A stretch of 64,000 nucleotides of DNA, from the NCBI GenBank assembly GCA_004295015.1, contig SHNE01000024.1, positions 1 to 64,000 on the forward strand. Reading direction: 5' to 3'. This stretch comes from Bacteroidota bacterium. Lineage in GTDB: Bacteria > Bacteroidota > Bacteroidia > AKYH767-A > 2013-40CM-41-45. Positions within the stretch are counted from its first letter, which is position 1. Every line of letters starts with the position of its first letter. The translations under genes and the position numbers were made by a program. This document shows, one piece after another, positions 1 to 10,127 of this stretch. Below the pieces are notes generated by a model. That model did no database searches and was not told the DNA's origin. It saw only the letters and a list, made by a program, of their open reading frames with translations.

Positions 1-136
1 AATGTTTGCCGTATTTAAAAGAAAAGAGCCATATGTAAAAAATCATGTGTATAATGCAGCCTGATTTGGAAGTTAGAAGATCTTAGAATACGAATGGCAT
101 TTTAATGATAGTGTGACGAGAACAAATTTATTAAAT
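1..136. other. Non-coding window edge
   Basis: This AT-rich stretch lies downstream of the ABC exporter gene. I see no convincing reading frame, RNA gene or terminator in it. Confidence 0.5.
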
Positions 137-1963
137 TTATACGAAGGACTGTAGGTCGTATAGGCGTTTATAGATTCCGCCTTTGGCGAGAAGTGCGTCG
201 TGCTTTCCGCGTTCTACTATTTCTCCGTGTTGCATGACGATGATCTCGTCTGCATGATGAATTGTTGAAAGACGGTGTGCTATGACAAGTGTTGTTCTGT
301 TTTTCATTAGGTTGGTGAGGGCGTCTTGTACCAGTCTTTCGCTTTCTGTATCAAGTGCTGAAGTTGCCTCGTCAAGAATAAGAATTGGTGGGTTTTTCAA
401 AATCGCGCGGGCAATGCTTATTCTTTGTCTTTGTCCGCCACTCATCTTCCCTCCCCGATCGCCAATATTTGTTTGGTAGCCATCCGACATTTGTATAATG
501 AATTCATGTGCGTGTGCAATGGTGGCTGCATTAATCACGTCCGCTTCCTTGGCATCGGGCATTCCGAAGGCAATGTTGTTATAGACAGTATCATTAAACA
601 AAATACTTTCCTGCGTAACAATTCCAAACAGACCACGGAGATCTTTAAGTTTATAATCTTTTATGTTTTCTCCATCGAGAAGAATTTCTCCATTCTCCAG
701 ATCATAAAATCTCGGCAATAAATCTGCAAGGGTTGTTTTTCCACTACCGCTTTGCCCGACCAAGGCAATGGTTTTTCCTTTTTCTATTTTCAGGTTGATT
801 TTTTTCAATACCCATCCTTCACCTCCCTGGTGATAAGCGAAAGACACATCACGATATTCTATGGAATGATTGAAATCAGATATTGAAATTGCATGTTCTC
901 TATCACGTATCGTAATTTCGGCATCAAGTATCATGTTAATTCGTTCCGCAGAAGCCAAACCCTTTTGCACATTCGTATAAGCATCCGTAAACGATTTCGC
1001 AGGAGGAATCAATTGCGAAAAGATGGCTATGAATGCAATAAATACTGAAGGTTCCAAGGATTGCTCAGCTCCTAAGACAAGTTGTCCGCCGAAATACATT
1101 ACCACCACCAAAACAACTGCTCCCATGAACTCACTTAATGGTGAACTTAAATCACGCTTGCGATAAAGTCTTGTCATCAATCGACGGTATTCCTCGTTGA
1201 TTTTTCCAAATTTCAATCTGGAGAAGGCTTCCGCCGTAAATCCTTTTATTATTCTCAATCCGGAAAGCGTTTCTTCTATAGTCGACAAGAGTACACCCAT
1301 TTGTGCTTGTCCTTTTGCCGAGGTACGTCTCAGACTTTTTCCTAATTGTCCTATGAGCAACCCGGCAATCGGCAGGAGAATAAACACGAAAATCGATAGA
1401 GCAGGACTCATCAGCACCATAGTAGTAAGAAACAATACAATAGTAAGCGGATCTCTGAATATTACTTCGAGTGATTGCATGATGCTCCATTCTATTTCCT
1501 GCACATCATGAGTCATGCGCGCAATGAGATCTCCTTTTCTTTCATTTGAAAAATAAGAAAGCGGAAGTTCCAATACACGATCATGCATTTTGTTGCGGAG
1601 ATCTCTGACAATACCGTTTCTGATTGGAGCCATAAAATACATCGCCAGATACCTAAACAGGTTTTTGAAGAAAAACATCACGACGACTAATGCACAGATT
1701 AAGAACAATGTCTCCAACTTTCCATGTTCATTAATGTATTGACTCAGGAAATAATTAAAATTCGCGAGCAAAACCTTTATCGAAAAACTCCAGGGCATTT
1801 GCTGGTAATCAGAAGTCTGACTGAATAAAACATTCAGAAAGGGAGCTACCATTGTGAGCGAAAAAAGGGAGAAAATTACAGAGAGTATGTTGCAGATCAC
1901 ATTGAGGGCAGCATAGCCTTTGTAAGCTCCCACAAAACGGAGCAGTCTTAGATAATTTTTCAC
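137..1963 (-). CDS. MsbA-like ABC exporter (fused permease/ATPase)
   Basis: This is a 608-residue half-transporter that exports lipid or another hydrophobic substrate across the inner membrane as a homodimer. Residues 1-330 hold about six membrane helices of an ABC exporter domain. The ATPase follows, with a Walker A motif GQSGSGKTT near residue 405, a signature MSGGQ near 508 and a Walker B motif ILILDEATSALD near 530. The order and length match the MsbA/lipid A exporter family, but sequence alone does not separate lipid A from other substrates. The start codon is GTG. A TACCTTTA motif, one base off the Bacteroidota -7 box, ends four bases before it. The gene is divergent from rbfA. Confidence 0.9.
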   Translation of the reverse strand: MKNYLRLLRFVGAYKGYAALNVICNILSVIFSLFSLTMVAPFLNVLFSQTSDYQQMPWSFSIKVLLANFNYFLSQYINEHGKLETLFLICALVVVMFFFKNLFRYLAMYFMAPIRNGIVRDLRNKMHDRVLELPLSYFSNERKGDLIARMTHDVQEIEWSIMQSLEVIFRDPLTIVLFLTTMVLMSPALSIFVFILLPIAGLLIGQLGKSLRRTSAKGQAQMGVLLSTIEETLSGLRIIKGFTAEAFSRLKFGKINEEYRRLMTRLYRKRDLSSPLSEFMGAVVLVVVMYFGGQLVLGAEQSLEPSVFIAFIAIFSQLIPPAKSFTDAYTNVQKGLASAERINMILDAEITIRDREHAISISDFNHSIEYRDVSFAYHQGGEGWVLKKINLKIEKGKTIALVGQSGSGKTTLADLLPRFYDLENGEILLDGENIKDYKLKDLRGLFGIVTQESILFNDTVYNNIAFGMPDAKEADVINAATIAHAHEFIIQMSDGYQTNIGDRGGKMSGGQRQRISIARAILKNPPILILDEATSALDTESERLVQDALTNLMKNRTTLVIAHRLSTIHHADEIIVMQHGEIVERGKHDALLAKGGIYKRLYDLQSFV

Positions 1964-2113
1964 GGCTTAAAGGTATTCTTTTTAATTTTATTTCTTTGTA
2001 GATTATTTTTCATAAATACATATGAATGAGCTATTTACCTGGCATGTATCACAGTCTTCATCCCATATAAGGCAATTGGCAGGGCTTGTGAATTTCCGTA
2101 CATTCGCGCAATC

Positions 2114-2488
2114 ATGGATTCGACCCGACAACAGAAATACTCCCGCTTGATTCAGAAAGAGATCGGGGAGATCTTTCAAAAGGATGGCACGCTCTTTTAC
2201 GGAAAGGCTTTTGTGACGGTGACCGGTGCTAAGGTTAGTCCTGATTTGAGCATTGCCACAATTTATCTTAGCATATTTGGTGCGAAGGATAGTCAGGCTG
2301 TTATCGATCAAATTGAAAGCCATAATAAAGAAATCAGGAAGCGATTGGGAAACAGCATTCGTCACCAGGCTCGTATTATCCCTGCATTGAAATTTTTTCT
2401 GGATGATTCTCTTGATCAAGTGGAGAAGATTGAAAAATTATTGAAAGAAAGTAAAGTAATTCGTGACGATGATACAAAGCCCGAATAA
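2114..2488 (+). CDS. rbfA: 30S ribosome-binding factor A
   Basis: This 124-residue cytoplasmic protein matches RbfA, which binds the 30S subunit during late 16S rRNA maturation and cold adaptation. It opens with the typical RQQKYSRLIQKEIGEIF helix. A KH-type core follows, including the VTVTGAKVSPDLSIATIYLSIFG segment and the RKRLGNSIRHQARIIPALKFFLDDSLD motif. Length is normal for the family. A methyltransferase follows 41 bases downstream. A long antisense frame opposite the gene is a shadow. Confidence 0.93.
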   Translation: MDSTRQQKYSRLIQKEIGEIFQKDGTLFYGKAFVTVTGAKVSPDLSIATIYLSIFGAKDSQAVIDQIESHNKEIRKRLGNSIRHQARIIPALKFFLDDSLDQVEKIEKLLKESKVIRDDDTKPE

Positions 2489-2529
2489 TTTTTTGAGGTT
2501 TAGATTAATTATAGAAATTAGAATAGAAT

Positions 2530-3336
2530 ATGCAATACGATCCAATTAAGCGATCTCTGGGGAATGTATTTAACAAGAACCCGTTTTTACGAAAATTATT
2601 TTATCGCTTGCTCGATCTTTTATTATTGCGCGCCTGGCATGTGCATAAAGAACTTCGCCTATGGTCAAAAACTGCTATGAGTGATGCGAAAATACTGGAT
2701 GCAGGAGCCGGATTTGGACAATACACTTACTGGTTAAATAAAAAAGACCCGAACTGGAATATTCTTGCCTTGGATGTAAAGGAAGAACAGGTCGAAGATT
2801 GCAATCGTTTCTTTTCCGAAATTGGAGCGACTGAAGTTAAATTCGAAGTTGGCGATCTCACTAAATACACGAAAGCAAAAACATTTGACTTGGTGGTATG
2901 CGTTGATGTGATGGAACACATCCTTGAAGACGTACAAGTCTTTAAAAACTTTTACGGTTCAATGAAACCGGGAGCGATGTTACTTATCAGTACTCCTTCA
3001 GATCAGGGAGGAAGTGACGTTCATGGAGATGATGATGCCTCTTTCATTGAAGAGCATGTTCGCGACGGCTATAACATTCAGGAAATCCAGGACAAAATAA
3101 AATCTGCCGGCTTTTCGAAAGTGGAAGCAAGATATCAATATGGCAGTCCGGGTAAAATTGCCTGGAGACTTTCGATGAAATATCCAATTTTAATGCTCGG
3201 TAAAAGCAAACTTTTCTTTATCATTTTACCTTTCTACTACATCATCACCTACCCCATCGCTTTTGTGTTGAATTATTTCGATACCTATATGAAGCATAAG
3301 ACAGGGACCGGTTTGATTGTAAAGGCCTGGGCATAG
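2530..3336 (+). CDS. Class I SAM-dependent methyltransferase
   Basis: This 268-residue methyltransferase has a Rossmann-fold SAM site: motif I ILDAGAGFGQYTYWL near residue 55, an acidic LALDVKEEQ strand and a DLVVCVDVMEHI motif near residue 120. A hydrophobic stretch around residues 225-245 suggests membrane attachment, as in lipid- or quinone-type methyltransferases. The substrate cannot be read from the sequence. It probably shares a transcript with rbfA. No terminator is visible in the 269 bases that follow. Confidence 0.8.
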   Translation: MQYDPIKRSLGNVFNKNPFLRKLFYRLLDLLLLRAWHVHKELRLWSKTAMSDAKILDAGAGFGQYTYWLNKKDPNWNILALDVKEEQVEDCNRFFSEIGATEVKFEVGDLTKYTKAKTFDLVVCVDVMEHILEDVQVFKNFYGSMKPGAMLLISTPSDQGGSDVHGDDDASFIEEHVRDGYNIQEIQDKIKSAGFSKVEARYQYGSPGKIAWRLSMKYPILMLGKSKLFFIILPFYYIITYPIAFVLNYFDTYMKHKTGTGLIVKAWA

Positions 3337-3605
3337 TAATTCGTCCGGAAACGGAGGGCTCAAAGCATGGAACTCCTCAACACCTATGTAAGGATCATTC
3401 GTTGACCAATTTATTCTACTAGGCATAAGGGAGTCATTCAACAGAATTCCCCGGTTAAAGCGCGAGCATTTTCATCATTCTATGGGGAAAAATTGCTACA
3501 CTTCTTTTATTTTTAAAACAACAATTTAAAATTTGACTCATTTAAGCAGTTTGAGGCCTGGTATGGCTTTGGAGTCATTCTTGTCATAGTGTAAATAAAA
3601 AACCT

Positions 3606-4121
3606 ATGAAAAGTCTATCGAAATTACTCCTTCTACTTTTTGTTTCTGTAATGCTTGAACGAGGTGATGTTGTTGCACAGGACTATACAAACGGAATTGG
3701 AATAAGATTAGGCGGCCTTACATCCGGATTAAATTTCAAGCATAAGCTTAGCAGTGGAAATGCAATCGAAGGGATTGCCACTTTCGGTTACAGAAGTATT
3801 TTACTCACCGGATTATATGAGGTGCATAAGCCAATAGCGTCTACAAACGGCTTGCATTGGTACTATGGTTTCGGCGGACACTTAGGTGCCTTTGGACATC
3901 GAGGTGGATACTGGATCTATAAGGAACGTGGAAATCGAATTTACGTTGCAGACCCAGGGGCTACTATAGTGGTTCCCGGTGTAGATTTCATTCTGGGAAT
4001 TGAATACAAGTTTATCAATGCTCCCTTTAGCGTTGGTATAGATTTAAAACCCTTTGTCGACATAAGAAGTGTTCCTTATGCTTATATGGATGGGGCACTT
4101 AATTTAAGAATTGTATTTTGA
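3606..4121 (+). CDS. Small secreted barrel-like protein, function unknown
   Basis: This 171-residue protein has an N-terminal signal peptide that probably ends after VVAQ near residue 25. The rest alternates polar and aromatic or glycine residues (GIGIRLGGLTSGLNFKHKL, WYYGFGGHLGAFG) and ends in a phenylalanine-terminated strand LNLRIVF. That pattern is typical of small outer-membrane beta-barrels. I do not recognise a named family. It is followed at once by a strong terminator, so it is probably its own transcription unit. Confidence 0.65.
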   Translation: MKSLSKLLLLLFVSVMLERGDVVAQDYTNGIGIRLGGLTSGLNFKHKLSSGNAIEGIATFGYRSILLTGLYEVHKPIASTNGLHWYYGFGGHLGAFGHRGGYWIYKERGNRIYVADPGATIVVPGVDFILGIEYKFINAPFSVGIDLKPFVDIRSVPYAYMDGALNLRIVF

Positions 4122-4164
4122 CGCGCAGATACCACTCCCTGACTTTTCGATAATTTCTGTGCGC

Positions 4165-4199
4165 AGGATTCGTAGCCCCCCGGCTATGAATCCTTTTTT
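4165..4199 (+). terminator. Rho-independent terminator
   Basis: A 13-bp stem (one G-T pair) with the arms AGGATTCGTAGCC and GGCTATGAATCCT closes a four-base C loop. The stem is followed by six T residues. It lies 43 bases after the barrel-like gene and separates it from the two-component locus. Confidence 0.85.
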
Positions 4200-4259
4200 C
4201 ATTTACTGACCGGAATTTAATCAGAAAATAAATGACAAATAACAAAATGAATTATTAAC

Positions 4260-4655
4260 TTGGTAATCTATAATGAAGTGTTAACTAAATGCACTAAATA
4301 TGTTCTTATTGTTGATGATGAGGAAGATATTTGTTGGCTATTGTCGGATATCCTGAATAAACGGGGATATAGGTCACTTATTGCCGGCTCCATTTCATCA
4401 GGTAAAAAAATGATACAGGAATTTAATCCATTACTTGTCTTTCTTGATATTAATTTACCGGATGGTTCAAGTTTAGAAGCCTTGCAAGAATTGAAAATCA
4501 CTTCGCCGGATACAAAATTTATTGTAATGAGTTCATATGCCTCAGGAAAGGAAAAACAAAAAGCTATCGAGGATGGTGCATTAAATTTTATTACAAAACC
4601 ATTGTCCATCAGATCCGTCGAGACTGTCCTCTTAAACATTGATAAAACTTGCTGA
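4260..4655 (+). CDS. Single-domain response regulator (CheY-like)
   Basis: This 131-residue protein is a bare receiver domain. It has the acidic pair in VLIVDDEED, the phospho-acceptor aspartate in LVFLDINLPDG, the conserved serine in VMSSYAS and the lysine in FITKPLS. It has no output domain, so it probably acts as a phosphate relay or by protein contact. No in-frame ATG exists after the upstream stop at 4248. The start must be TTG at 4260 (used here) or GTG at 4278. It begins the operon with the NtrC-type regulator and the histidine kinase. Confidence 0.82.
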   Translation: MVIYNEVLTKCTKYVLIVDDEEDICWLLSDILNKRGYRSLIAGSISSGKKMIQEFNPLLVFLDINLPDGSSLEALQELKITSPDTKFIVMSSYASGKEKQKAIEDGALNFITKPLSIRSVETVLLNIDKTC

Positions 4656-4685
4656 TTTATTAACCAAGAGAAAATTGAAACACCC

Positions 4686-6077
4686 ATGAAACGCATTCTG
4701 ATAATTGATGATGATCCTGATATTTGCACCTTACTTTCAGCTTTTTTAAGAAGAAAAGATTATGAAGTAGCAACTGCTCATTCCGGGAAATCGGCAATGA
4801 AATTGATCTCCGAGAATTCATTTGACCTGATCATTTCAGATTTTCGTCTTGGTGATTATGACGGTATAAAAATTCTCGAAGAGATAAGAAAAATAAATTC
4901 TACTATTCATGTCATCATCATTACAGGATATTCTGATATCCGAACGGCCGTAAAAGTTATTAAGTCAGGTGCATTTGATTATGTCTCGAAGCCATTGATT
5001 CCGGATGAAATACTTCTTACAATACGAAAAGCTTTGGCCTCAACTACAATTGACAAAGCCGGTCAGGAAAATAAAAAAGCAAAAGAAACTAAAAATCAGG
5101 AGACATATATTACCGGTCACAGCGACTATGCCATAGAGCTTGAACGTCAGATTGATTTGGTAGCTCCAACAAACCTGAACGTAATTATTTACGGAGAAAG
5201 CGGATCAGGCAAAGAGGCAGTGGCACATAAAATTCATATGGCAAGCAGGCGAAGTGAGCAGGCTTTTGTGGCAATAGACTGTGGAGCCCTTTCGAAAGAG
5301 CTTGCAGGCAGTGAATTATTTGGCCATGAAAAAGGAGCATTCACAGGAGCTTTGCAAGCCAAGACAGGTCAATTCGAAATGGCAAACGGTGGCACCTTGT
5401 TTCTTGATGAAGTTTCCAATTTACCTTATGATGTACAAGTGTCACTTCTAAGAGTGGTACAGGAGAGAAAGCTACGAAAGTTAGGTGGAACCAAAGAAAT
5501 TCCATTTGACGTTCGCATCGTCGTTGCTTCCAATGAAGATTTATCCAGTTCATATGCTTCAGGTAAATTCAGAGAAGATTTGTATCACAGATTCAATGAA
5601 TTCAGTTTAAAAGTAGCCCCCTTGCGGGAACGGGGAAAAGATATCATCGAACTTGCAGAACATTTCTTAACAAAGGCGAATCAGGATTTGAGAAAAAACA
5701 TAAAGGGTTTTGATGAGGATACCATTAAGTGCTTTTATCAATACAGCTGGCCGGGGAACATTCGTGAATTGAAAAATGTAATCACCAGAGCGGCCCTATT
5801 GACTGACAGTGAATATATTTTTTCTAAAACTCTTCCTCTGGAAATTTCAAATCCGGAAAAGTTTAATTTTCCTCAATCCATAAATTCATCTACCTCTTCA
5901 GAATCTCCGTTAAATTTAAAAAATGCAACTAAGGATGCAGAGTATGAAATAATAATGCGTGCGATGAAACAGGCCGGAAATAATAAATCGGAAACGGCCA
6001 GAATTTTAAAGATTGACCGTAAGACTTTATACAATAAACTGAAACAGTTCAATATTGATTCTGAAGATAACGAATAA
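4686..6077 (+). CDS. Sigma-54-dependent response regulator (NtrC family)
   Basis: This 463-residue activator has three parts. A receiver domain covers residues 1-120, with IIDDDPD, acceptor [10 protein letters not shown] and SKPL. An AAA+ domain follows, with Walker A GESGSGKE near 170, the sigma-54 contact loop GAFTGA near 218 and a GGTLFLDEV Walker B. A Fis-type helix-turn-helix lies at about 430-458 ([21 protein letters not shown]). The intact GAFTGA loop predicts activation of sigma-54 promoters. It lies 30 bases after the receiver gene and 44 before the kinase gene, which is its likely partner. Its target genes are not apparent here. Confidence 0.93.
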   Translation: MKRILIIDDDPDICTLLSAFLRRKDYEVATAHSGKSAMKLISENSFDLIISDFRLGDYDGIKILEEIRKINSTIHVIIITGYSDIRTAVKVIKSGAFDYVSKPLIPDEILLTIRKALASTTIDKAGQENKKAKETKNQETYITGHSDYAIELERQIDLVAPTNLNVIIYGESGSGKEAVAHKIHMASRRSEQAFVAIDCGALSKELAGSELFGHEKGAFTGALQAKTGQFEMANGGTLFLDEVSNLPYDVQVSLLRVVQERKLRKLGGTKEIPFDVRIVVASNEDLSSSYASGKFREDLYHRFNEFSLKVAPLRERGKDIIELAEHFLTKANQDLRKNIKGFDEDTIKCFYQYSWPGNIRELKNVITRAALLTDSEYIFSKTLPLEISNPEKFNFPQSINSSTSSESPLNLKNATKDAEYEIIMRAMKQAGNNKSETARILKIDRKTLYNKLKQFNIDSEDNE

Positions 6078-6121
6078 ACTATCGGCCGGAATTCAGGCAG
6101 ATTCTAATCCCCTCTTTACAA

Positions 6122-8137
6122 ATGTTATTGGATCGCAAATATCACATTCCGGACAAATTCATTTGGATCATTTCAGGGGTTTGCCTTACTCCCCTTCTTC
6201 TAAACATCTTCGGAATTGATTTCGGATTTATTCAAGGTACAATTGACCCTTACCTTGCAACAGAGTTCACACAGGTTGAAAAAAGTAAAGGTATACGTGA
6301 AATCCTGAATGGAAGATATGTACACCTGATCTTCGTATCTGTATCAATCGTAATTGCCTTTCTCACTGCTTTACTGGCTCTGGTCGATTATAAAATCAAC
6401 AAAGAGATCAGTACTCCCATTGTTGGTACGGCGCTGCTATGCTCAGGGCTTTTTGAAACATTTCATCTGCTGGTTTCAACAAACCTGATAAGGCTTGAAG
6501 AACAAAACTATTTTTTTACTTCATATACATGGTTTTTTTCAAGGGTATTCCATGCAGGAATATTAATTCTGGGATCCGGATTATTTTTAATGATCAATAA
6601 ATCGAGGCACGAAAGTGTTGCTAAGCAATACAAGCGTTCGATATTTTCCATTGCCTTGCTTTTTATTCTCATCACTTTTTGTCTGATTGCATTCCTGATT
6701 TATAAACAGCAGGAAGCGGCTTTTGCCTATCCTTTCAGGAACACGGCAAAATCATTTGATCTATTACCGTTGCTGATGTATATATTTCTTGCAGCTGTAA
6801 TGCTCCCTAGATTTTACAGCAGGTATCCATCGACATTTTCTAAAACCTTACTTCTGAGTACAATTCCTGCAATCGCCGGTCAATTATATATGACTTTTGG
6901 GAGTGTAGAGCTATATGACAATAGTTTCAACATTTCTCACTTCATGATGGCTGTTGCCTTTTTTATTCCATTCACAGGCTTGGTCTTGAATTATATTGAA
7001 ACACATAAAAATGAAAAAAATATTATCACTCTGTTGCATCAGGAATTTAAAGAAAGAAAAGAAGCTGAGAATATTCTAAGCGGAGTACTCACCAGTTCAC
7101 TTAGCGCTATTCTCGCATTAGAGCCGGTTAAAAACGTCTCAGGAAATGCAGAAGATTTCATAATAAAAATTTCGAATCCTTCCACCTTGCGGATTTTTAA
7201 TCTTTCCTCTCAAGAACTAAACAACAAATTTCTGTTTACTGAAATTCCTGCGCTAAAGGAAGAGAACTGGAAAGAACATCTTATATTTGTCTTGAACACA
7301 GGAGAAAATAAAACCCTTGAGTATTATTCATCCAATTTCAAAAAATGGTTATATGTTATAATTGTCCCCCTGATGAATGGACTAGCTGTAACCATAAGCG
7401 ATATCTCCAAAAGAAAAAATGCACTTCAGCAACTGATGAATGCGGAGAAAATTGCTGTCGGAGGCAGAATTGCCAGAATGATTGCCCACGAAGTGAGAAA
7501 CCCCTTAACCAATATTAACCTTTCAGTTGATCAGATCAAATCTGAGTATCCGAAAAGTCCGGAAGAACTTCACCAATATTTAAATATTATTGAACGAAAT
7601 TCTACCAGAATAAATCAATTAATATCCGAACTGCTCCTGTCGTCCAAGCCATCACAGCTTAATTTTCAAAAATATGTTTTCAATAAAATCGTCGCTGAAG
7701 CAATCGATTTATCAATGGATAGGGCAAAGTTAAAGAATGTCCAAATAGAATATTTTGAAGATGCGCCAAATCAGATTATTCTGGTGGACAGAGAAAAAAT
7801 AAAGCTTGCAATCCTGAATTTACTAATCAATGCCATCGAAGCTGTGGAAGTAGGTAAGGGCAAGATTATAATTAAAAGTATTCTTAACACCTCAGAATTA
7901 CTATTAGTGATTGAAGATAACGGACCGGGAATATCCGAGGAAGTGATGGAACATCTTTATGAACCTTTCAATACTGACAAAGCAAAAGGGGTTGGCCTGG
8001 GCTTGACTGCAGTTCAGAATACCGTCACGGCACATGGCGGGGAAATCCGAGTTGAAAGTTCGCCCGGAACAGGTACCAGATTTTATATCACATTACCAAT
8101 AGAGACAAGAGAGACGAATACTACTGAACTTGATTAA
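6122..8137 (+). CDS. Membrane sensor histidine kinase (NtrB-like core)
   Basis: This 671-residue kinase has about seven to eight N-terminal membrane helices (residues 10-300). It then has a PAS-like region (about 320-430) and a catalytic core. His456 in AHEVRNPL is the phosphorylation site. The N box is LLINAIEAVE, and the ATP-lid motifs are EDNGPGI and GVGLGLTAV. The membrane module has buried histidines in FETFHLL, SRVFHAG and ISHFMM. It resembles the general MASE class of sensors, but I cannot assign a named one. As the third gene of the operon it should phosphorylate the NtrC-type protein and perhaps the lone receiver. Confidence 0.9.
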   Translation: MLLDRKYHIPDKFIWIISGVCLTPLLLNIFGIDFGFIQGTIDPYLATEFTQVEKSKGIREILNGRYVHLIFVSVSIVIAFLTALLALVDYKINKEISTPIVGTALLCSGLFETFHLLVSTNLIRLEEQNYFFTSYTWFFSRVFHAGILILGSGLFLMINKSRHESVAKQYKRSIFSIALLFILITFCLIAFLIYKQQEAAFAYPFRNTAKSFDLLPLLMYIFLAAVMLPRFYSRYPSTFSKTLLLSTIPAIAGQLYMTFGSVELYDNSFNISHFMMAVAFFIPFTGLVLNYIETHKNEKNIITLLHQEFKERKEAENILSGVLTSSLSAILALEPVKNVSGNAEDFIIKISNPSTLRIFNLSSQELNNKFLFTEIPALKEENWKEHLIFVLNTGENKTLEYYSSNFKKWLYVIIVPLMNGLAVTISDISKRKNALQQLMNAEKIAVGGRIARMIAHEVRNPLTNINLSVDQIKSEYPKSPEELHQYLNIIERNSTRINQLISELLLSSKPSQLNFQKYVFNKIVAEAIDLSMDRAKLKNVQIEYFEDAPNQIILVDREKIKLAILNLLINAIEAVEVGKGKIIIKSILNTSELLLVIEDNGPGISEEVMEHLYEPFNTDKAKGVGLGLTAVQNTVTAHGGEIRVESSPGTGTRFYITLPIETRETNTTELD

Positions 8138-8191
8138 GCACTTTGTTCATTCAATTTACGAATGATTAGGGGATGGATTATATTTCACTGA

Positions 8192-8842
8192 TCAAAGAAA
8201 TGAAAGGCCTATAAAAACCTGCCATACCTCTCGTTTATCATCAGGGAAATTATAATTTATGCCTTGGCCATCTGTATGCGTGTCACCTACCGGCTTCAGA
8301 CTCTTCAAATACCTCAAGCCAAAACTAAGCGTGCGGAATTCAATGGAGGCTCCTCCAATGATACCCATATCAACTTTGTTAAACCTGTCTTGCGAAATTG
8401 AAGGTGAGGTCTCTGAATCAGTCGCCGACTTCCCCTTAGCCGAACGGATGAGGTAGGAACCGTATGCGCCCACTTGCAAACTAAAATTGTCGCTTAGGTA
8501 AAATGATCCCAAAAAAGGCAGGTCTACATAATTCAAATGTACGGCTACCCGGTTGCTTTCCAGATCACCTGCATATTCTATGGTTGTGGCAGCAGTAGAA
8601 AATAATACTTCAGGTTGGAATGCAAAAATTTCAGTCAAACGTAAACGGGCGAAGGCACCAAAATGGTAGCCGATTCTGTTTTCCTTATTCTCAAATTCAT
8701 AGAGAGAAATTCTGTTAAGATTCATTCCACCTTTAATTCCGATGGTACTTTTATCTATTTGAGAATAGGCAAAATGATTTGAAAGTATCAGTACTAATAA
8801 AATCAGGGGAGCAAGGCTTAGAAAATTTTGTTTGGTTTTCAT
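8192..8842 (-). CDS. Outer-membrane beta-barrel protein (PorT/OmpA-barrel type)
   Basis: This is a 216-residue predicted outer-membrane barrel. The start is placed at the ATG at 8842 because it directly precedes a clean signal peptide (MKTKQNFLSLAPLILLVLIL, cleavage after AYSQ); the longer upstream frame lacks a signal. The mature part begins with GIKGGMNLNRI and has repeated amphipathic strands such as HFGAFARLRLTEIFAFQPEVLF, typical of the porin-like barrels common in Bacteroidota. Function is structural or unknown. It is convergent with the histidine kinase gene. Confidence 0.8.
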   Translation of the reverse strand: MKTKQNFLSLAPLILLVLILSNHFAYSQIDKSTIGIKGGMNLNRISLYEFENKENRIGYHFGAFARLRLTEIFAFQPEVLFSTAATTIEYAGDLESNRVAVHLNYVDLPFLGSFYLSDNFSLQVGAYGSYLIRSAKGKSATDSETSPSISQDRFNKVDMGIIGGASIEFRTLSFGLRYLKSLKPVGDTHTDGQGINYNFPDDKREVWQVFIGLSFL

Positions 8843-8942
8843 GATCGTATTCTTTAATAAAGATTTTATTTGTGGTGCAAGAAATGTATCGCTACGAAAA
8901 CAAAACCGTAGACGATACATTCCTGCACACTAGAAGCAAAAT

Positions 8943-9803
8943 TTATTTATCAAGCATAACCACAAGGTATTTAGAACCTGCCCAGAATTTATCCGGATCA
9001 GTAATAACCAAATCACTAACTTCTTTTCCAGAACGCTGCAGGTTGTAGCTATTCGCATCATGGTAAGTTAACAACTCTACGTTCTTTGCATGAATTGGAA
9101 TGATGCTGGTCTTTGTAACGTCTATCGTTTCAAATGCATCTTTGTTGACCACACCTTTCAATTTTTCTTCCTTACCAATACCAAGGAAACCGCCTTCTTT
9201 AACTATTACCTGCTTCTGAAGCAGCTCTTTGCTCGTACCTGTAACTACAAAAGCCTTTTGAATTTTAATAGTTTGATCTTCGATAGTTCCCTGCTTCTGT
9301 TGATTGTCTGCTGTGAGGGAATCAATATTGGTATTGAGCATATCAACCTTCGTATGTAATGAAGCGAGTTCTGTGTTTAATCCGGCTAGCTGAGCATCTT
9401 TCTCTGCAAGCTGTTCATTCAAAGAGGCAAGCATTTTATCCAGACCTTTGATTTTGTAATTCGAATTTTTCAGCTGCTTTGATAGCTCGGCAATCTTGTC
9501 TTTGTTCGATTGCATAAGTGCATTGATCGCATTAATGTTTTCACGAATTCGCTCGATCTGAGTGCTCTTTAATTCACCAGATGAAGAATTTTCTGCGATG
9601 GCATCCTGGCGTTGACTAACCTCCTTGAGATTTTCCTCAATCTCATTAAAATCTGTAAGGAAATTCGTAATTGTCGAATCTTTATAAGCCGCTGATGAGA
9701 CTAAAGATTCTCTTTCTTGTTTCAATTGCTCATTCTCTTCCTTGTAATTTTCGCAACCAACCAATAAGGCGAGTGGCAGAATGATTAACAGATAATTTTT
9801 CAT
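8943..9803 (-). CDS. Coiled-coil lipoprotein, function unknown
   Basis: This 286-residue protein has a lipobox LLVGC at residues 13-17, so it is an anchored lipoprotein. Residues 20-185 form a long heptad-rich coiled coil (KIAELSKQLKNSNYKIKGLDK and neighbours). A globular tail of about 100 residues includes GGFLGIGKEEKLKGVV and ends VVMLDK. Similar small coiled-coil lipoproteins are common in Bacteroidota, but I know of no assigned role. A periplasmic spacer or scaffold is plausible. It probably shares a transcript with the barrel gene downstream. Confidence 0.75.
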   Translation of the reverse strand: MKNYLLIILPLALLVGCENYKEENEQLKQERESLVSSAAYKDSTITNFLTDFNEIEENLKEVSQRQDAIAENSSSGELKSTQIERIRENINAINALMQSNKDKIAELSKQLKNSNYKIKGLDKMLASLNEQLAEKDAQLAGLNTELASLHTKVDMLNTNIDSLTADNQQKQGTIEDQTIKIQKAFVVTGTSKELLQKQVIVKEGGFLGIGKEEKLKGVVNKDAFETIDVTKTSIIPIHAKNVELLTYHDANSYNLQRSGKEVSDLVITDPDKFWAGSKYLVVMLDK

Positions 9804-10127
9804 GGCTTCTATTTTTTAAGTGAATATTAAAATTAATGTCAATACACTTAATGCATAATGATGCCAAATATGAAAGCCAAATAAAAAACAGAATATGGAG
9901 CAAATTGGCTCATTAAAGCAGTAAATCTGATCTGTCATAAACCTGTTCTGCGCGAAAATTACTCAACTGCGGAAATAATTCTACGATGTACGCACTATTT
10001 AAGTATTTCCCCATTTATGAAACTGTAAGAATCTGTTCGCTATTTTCGGTTAGATGGTTTCAATTGCTATATACTTGTAGAAACTGTATTATTTAAAAAT
10101 GAATACTACTTAAAGAATTTTTAACAA
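9804..10127. other. Divergent intergenic region
   Basis: This 324-bp AT-rich gap lies between the divergent coiled-coil lipoprotein gene and a T9SS cargo gene. The only signal I see is TATACTTG at 10070-10077 on the plus strand. It is one base off the TAnnTTTG box and 50 bases before the downstream ATG. I see no small gene or RNA structure. Confidence 0.45.

Noticed and set aside
2003-2419. 138-codon gene antisense to rbfA
   Set aside because: It lies almost wholly opposite rbfA, which has clear family motifs, and its own translation shows no domain, signal or promoter.
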